From assembly GCA_009918865.1 (NCBI GenBank), contig RGCY01000063.1, positions 1 through 7,140 on the forward strand: a stretch of 7,140 bases of DNA. The letters run 5' to 3'. The notes under the pieces were generated by a model. It searched no databases and had not been told where the DNA came from. It saw nothing but the letters and a program-made list of their open reading frames with translations. Shown here piece after piece: positions 5,111 to 7,140 of the stretch; position 1 is the stretch's first letter; each line of letters starts with the position of its first letter. The translations under genes and the position numbers were made by a program. This DNA comes from Actinomycetota bacterium. GTDB taxonomy: Bacteria > Actinomycetota > Actinomycetes > S36-B12 > UBA5976.

Positions 5111-5704
5111 ATGGACCGACTTCCCCCGGATAACGAATCCGTAGTCGCGAGTTCTAGTGCGCCGGTCCAGGGCACCCTTTTCGAATCGGTATCGTCACAT
5201 GATTTTTCACATGTGGGCTATACCGCCAAGGTTGCCTGTTCGGCTGCTGGCATTACGTACCGTCAACTCGATTACTGGGCCCGAACATCGCTGCTCGAAC
5301 CCACGATTCGCGATGCTGTTGGCTCAGGCAATCAACGGCTCTACTCCTTCCACGACATGCTCGTGCTTAAAGTCGTGAAGCGGCTTCTTGACGCGGGGGT
5401 TTCACTACAAAACATTCGAGCCGCTGTCACCTATTTGCGCGAACGTTCGGCGGAAACTCTGGCCGATGTGACATTGATGAGCGATGGTGTGAGCGTCTAC
5501 GAGTTCACAAGCTCTGAAGATTTGGTGGACCTGGTGCGACAAGGTCAGGGCGTGTTCGGGATTGCGGTTGGGCAGGTGTGGCGCGAACTCGCTGGGTCAT
5601 TGAGCCAGTTGCCTTCGTCCCAAGATGCTCAGGGCGCAGCGACTGACGCATCTGAATCGAGCGTCGACGAACTAGCTGCCCGTCGGGCCCGACGCATTTC
5701 CTGA
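5111..5704 (+). CDS. MerR-family transcription regulator (Rv1830 type)
   Basis: This 197-residue regulator matches the actinobacterial family of Rv1830, described in mycobacteria as a cell-growth or division regulator (names ResR and McdR). After a variable N-terminal 35 residues, a winged helix-turn-helix begins at GYTAKVACSAAG (36-47). ITYRQLDYWARTSLLEP (48-64) follows, then GSGNQRLYSFHDMLVLKVVK and RLLDAGVSLQNIRAAVTYLR, all family hallmarks. The C-terminal segment LMSDGVSVYEFTSSEDLVDL and the near-invariant GQGVFGIAVGQVWREL complete the core. The tail DELAARRARRIS is basic. It is shorter than the FtsR-like protein and lacks its longer effector domain. It stands alone between its own promoter region and a hairpin terminator, just before gcvP. 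Which genes it controls here is unknown; the palindrome at 4974-4991 may be one of its own sites. Confidence 0.92.
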   Translation: MDRLPPDNESVVASSSAPVQGTLFESVSSHDFSHVGYTAKVACSAAGITYRQLDYWARTSLLEPTIRDAVGSGNQRLYSFHDMLVLKVVKRLLDAGVSLQNIRAAVTYLRERSAETLADVTLMSDGVSVYEFTSSEDLVDLVRQGQGVFGIAVGQVWRELAGSLSQLPSSQDAQGAATDASESSVDELAARRARRIS

Positions 5705-5716
5705 CCACGTGTCTAT

Positions 5717-5733
5717 GGGGGCTTTGAGCCCCC
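5717..5733 (+). terminator. Hairpin terminator after the second MerR gene
   Basis: GGGGGCTTTGAGCCCCC forms a perfect 7-base-pair G+C-rich stem with a 3-base loop, 12 bases after the stop codon. Only a few scattered T residues follow (TCTGGCTCTG), as is usual for actinobacterial terminators that lack a long U tract. It would separate the MerR transcript from gcvP. Confidence 0.75.
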
Positions 5734-5795
5734 TCTGGCTCTGTGCCGTATCTCGAGCATTTCCGACGCAGAAGGCGCGCTTTGGCGTGCGCAAT

Positions 5796-5801
5796 TAGGC
5801 T
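5796..5801 (+). promoter_or_regulatory. -10 box of a leaderless gcvP promoter
   Basis: TAGGCT fits TANNNT and lies exactly six bases before ATG 5808, the same spacing as for the FHA and DUF151 genes. No convincing -35 hexamer stands 16-19 bases upstream. The GC-rich imperfect inverted stretch at about 5775-5792 (GCGCGC...GCGTGCGC) occupies that place and might be a regulator site, but this is weak. Confidence 0.5.
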
Positions 5802-5807
5802 TGTCCC

Positions 5808-7140
5808 ATGACTGAGTGGGCATTTAAAGAGCGTCATATCGGACCAAACAACGCCGACGTGCGGCAGATGCTGGACGTTCTAGGCGTTCCCGATGTGGAG
5901 ACGTTGATTCAGAAAACAGTGCCCACCGCCATCCGTGAAATTCGAACCATGAACCTGCCAACCGCGGTGTCTGAAGTTGAGGCTGCCGCTGAACTTTCCG
6001 CATTGGCCAATGCAAATACTCGAGCGATATCGATGTTGGGGCTCGGTTACCACCCAAATGTCACGCCACCAGTGGTGCAAAGGAACATTCTTGAAAATCC
6101 AGCCTGGTACACCGCTTACACGCCCTACCAACCCGAAATTTCTCAAGGCCGACTCACGGCCCTGCTGAACTTTCAAACCATGATTGAGGATCTCACAGGA
6201 CTTCCCATCGCCGGTTCGAGTTTGTTAGATGAACCGACTGCCGCTGCTGAAGCCATGACCTTGGCCCGGCGGACCAGTCGCAGTGATTCAACGGTGTTTG
6301 TTGTTGACGCAAACACACATCCACAAACTTTGGCGGTGCTACAGGTTCGCGCCACCCCGTTAGGCATCGATGTTCGTTCTCTGAACCTTGATGATGCAGA
6401 CTGGCAATCAGCAGCGGGAGATTACTTTGGCATCCTGATTAGCAATCCCGGAAGTGACGGCCTGGTTCGGGATATCTCGGCGCTCATCGAAGCCGCACAT
6501 CAGCGCGGTGCAACGGTGGCAGTGACCACCGATCCACTCGCTTTGTGTCTGATTGAGGCACCAGGTGCACAGGGCGCAGACATTGTCGTTGGCTCCGCCC
6601 AGCGATTCGGCGTGCCAATGGGGTTCGGTGGCCCACATGCCGGCTTTATGGCCGTGCGGTCCGGCCTTGAACGCATGATGCCTGGGCGACTCGTGGGCGT
6701 GAGCGTGGATTCCGAAGGGGCGCCTGCACTGAGACTTGCTTTGCAAACACGCGAACAACACATTCGAAGGGAAAAGGCGACGAGCAACATTTGTACTGCA
6801 CAGGTGTTGCTTGCAGTGATGGCTGGAATGTATGGGGCATGGCATGGCCCGGATGGTTTGCGTGCCATCGCCATGCGCGTTCACCACCACGCAATGTCAC
6901 TTGCAGAACGGCTGTGCGCGCGTGGCATTCAGATTCAACATTCGACATTCTTCGACACCGTTGTTGCGGTGACCGATAGTGCTGCCGCAAAGTTCGTCGC
7001 CGCAGCGGCAGAACATGGAGTGATGTTGCGTCAACTTGATGCACATCGCGTCGCAATCTCCTGCAACGAAGTCACAACAGTTGAACATCTCGATTTGGTC
7101 CTCACCGCCGCATCGGCACTCAGCACAACGCCCACAGGAG
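5808..7140 (+). CDS. gcvP: Glycine dehydrogenase (decarboxylating), P protein, N-terminal part, runs off window
   Basis: GcvP is the pyridoxal-phosphate enzyme that decarboxylates glycine and passes the aminomethyl group to the lipoyl arm of GcvH. Only the first 444 codons of a usual 950 or so are in the window, and the frame is open to the last base. Visible signatures are RHIGP at 9-13, TPPVV..NILENP, WYTAYTPYQPEISQGR at 100-115, LLNFQTMIEDLTG, SLLDEPTAAAEAM, FGVPMGFGGPHAGFMAVR at 267-284 and REQHIRREKATSNICTAQVL at 315-334. This covers the alpha-like half; the pyridoxal-binding lysine lies in the second half, beyond the window. The ATG at 5808 gives the family-typical start a few residues before RHIGP and sits six bases after a -10 box, with no Shine-Dalgarno site. 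It is likely a separate transcript from gcvH. No glycine riboswitch precedes it. Confidence 0.96.
   Translation, partial: MTEWAFKERHIGPNNADVRQMLDVLGVPDVETLIQKTVPTAIREIRTMNLPTAVSEVEAAAELSALANANTRAISMLGLGYHPNVTPPVVQRNILENPAWYTAYTPYQPEISQGRLTALLNFQTMIEDLTGLPIAGSSLLDEPTAAAEAMTLARRTSRSDSTVFVVDANTHPQTLAVLQVRATPLGIDVRSLNLDDADWQSAAGDYFGILISNPGSDGLVRDISALIEAAHQRGATVAVTTDPLALCLIEAPGAQGADIVVGSAQRFGVPMGFGGPHAGFMAVRSGLERMMPGRLVGVSVDSEGAPALRLALQTREQHIRREKATSNICTAQVLLAVMAGMYGAWHGPDGLRAIAMRVHHHAMSLAERLCARGIQIQHSTFFDTVVAVTDSAAAKFVAAAAEHGVMLRQLDAHRVAISCNEVTTVEHLDLVLTAASALSTTPTG

Noticed and set aside
5705..5807. Glycine riboswitch before gcvP
   Set aside because: The gap is about 100 bases, contains a terminator and a -10 box six bases from the ATG, and shows none of the glycine aptamer pattern I would expect.
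5965..5980. AAGTTGAGGCT inside gcvP as a third MerR operator
   Set aside because: It lacks the opposite ACCT arm and is explained by ordinary coding of Glu-Val-Glu-Ala.
6408..7056. Several minus-strand open frames opposite gcvP
   Set aside because: GcvP motifs run uninterrupted along the plus strand; the antisense frames are cysteine/histidine-rich shadows.

Overview
The window reads as the chromosome of an actinomycete of moderate G+C, judged by eye and not counted. The main reason is gene order: PgsA-like / DUF881 / Sbp / DUF881 / GcvH / FHA (GarA/OdhI type) / MerR (FtsR type) / DUF151 / MerR (Rv1830 type) / GcvP. This is the order of Rv1822-Rv1832 in Mycobacterium tuberculosis, apart from Rv1831. 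Several genes also have promoters of the leaderless actinobacterial kind (TANNNT, six bases, ATG). I cannot place the genus.

Layout. Bases 41-433 (minus strand) encode only the C-terminal part of a malonyl-CoA:ACP transacylase (FabD). From about 429 the plus strand encodes only the C-terminal part of a CDP-alcohol phosphatidyltransferase. Both genes lose their 5' ends at the same point (about 425-438), so the window holds a rearrangement or a chimeric assembly join there. Bases 765-2598 hold a membrane module: DUF881, small basic protein, DUF881. Then come gcvH (2672-3058), an FHA protein with a zinc ribbon (3111-3590) overlapping an FtsR-like MerR regulator (3587-4318), a DUF151 protein (4449-4937), a second MerR regulator (5111-5704), a hairpin terminator (5717-5733), and the first 444 codons of gcvP, which runs off the window end.

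How the genes fit together. GcvH and GcvP are two parts of the glycine cleavage system and flank a block of regulators. The FHA protein belongs to the family that, in its phosphorylated or unphosphorylated state, controls 2-oxoglutarate and glutamate enzymes. FtsR-type MerR proteins, Rv1830-type proteins and the Sbp/DUF881 proteins (next to ftsA/ftsZ in Bacillus) point to cell division and growth. No known cell-division gene is present in the window itself.

The most interesting signal is regulatory. The promoter of the FHA-ftsR pair and the promoter before the second MerR gene each have a 19-base spacer holding nearly the same partial palindrome (ACCT...AGTTGAGGT, in opposite orientations) placed directly against the -10 box. 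That is the geometry of MerR-activated promoters, and it suggests that one or both MerR proteins control both transcripts. Separately, three genes (FHA, DUF151, gcvP) appear to be leaderless with identical -10-to-ATG spacing, while their neighbours have ordinary Shine-Dalgarno sites.
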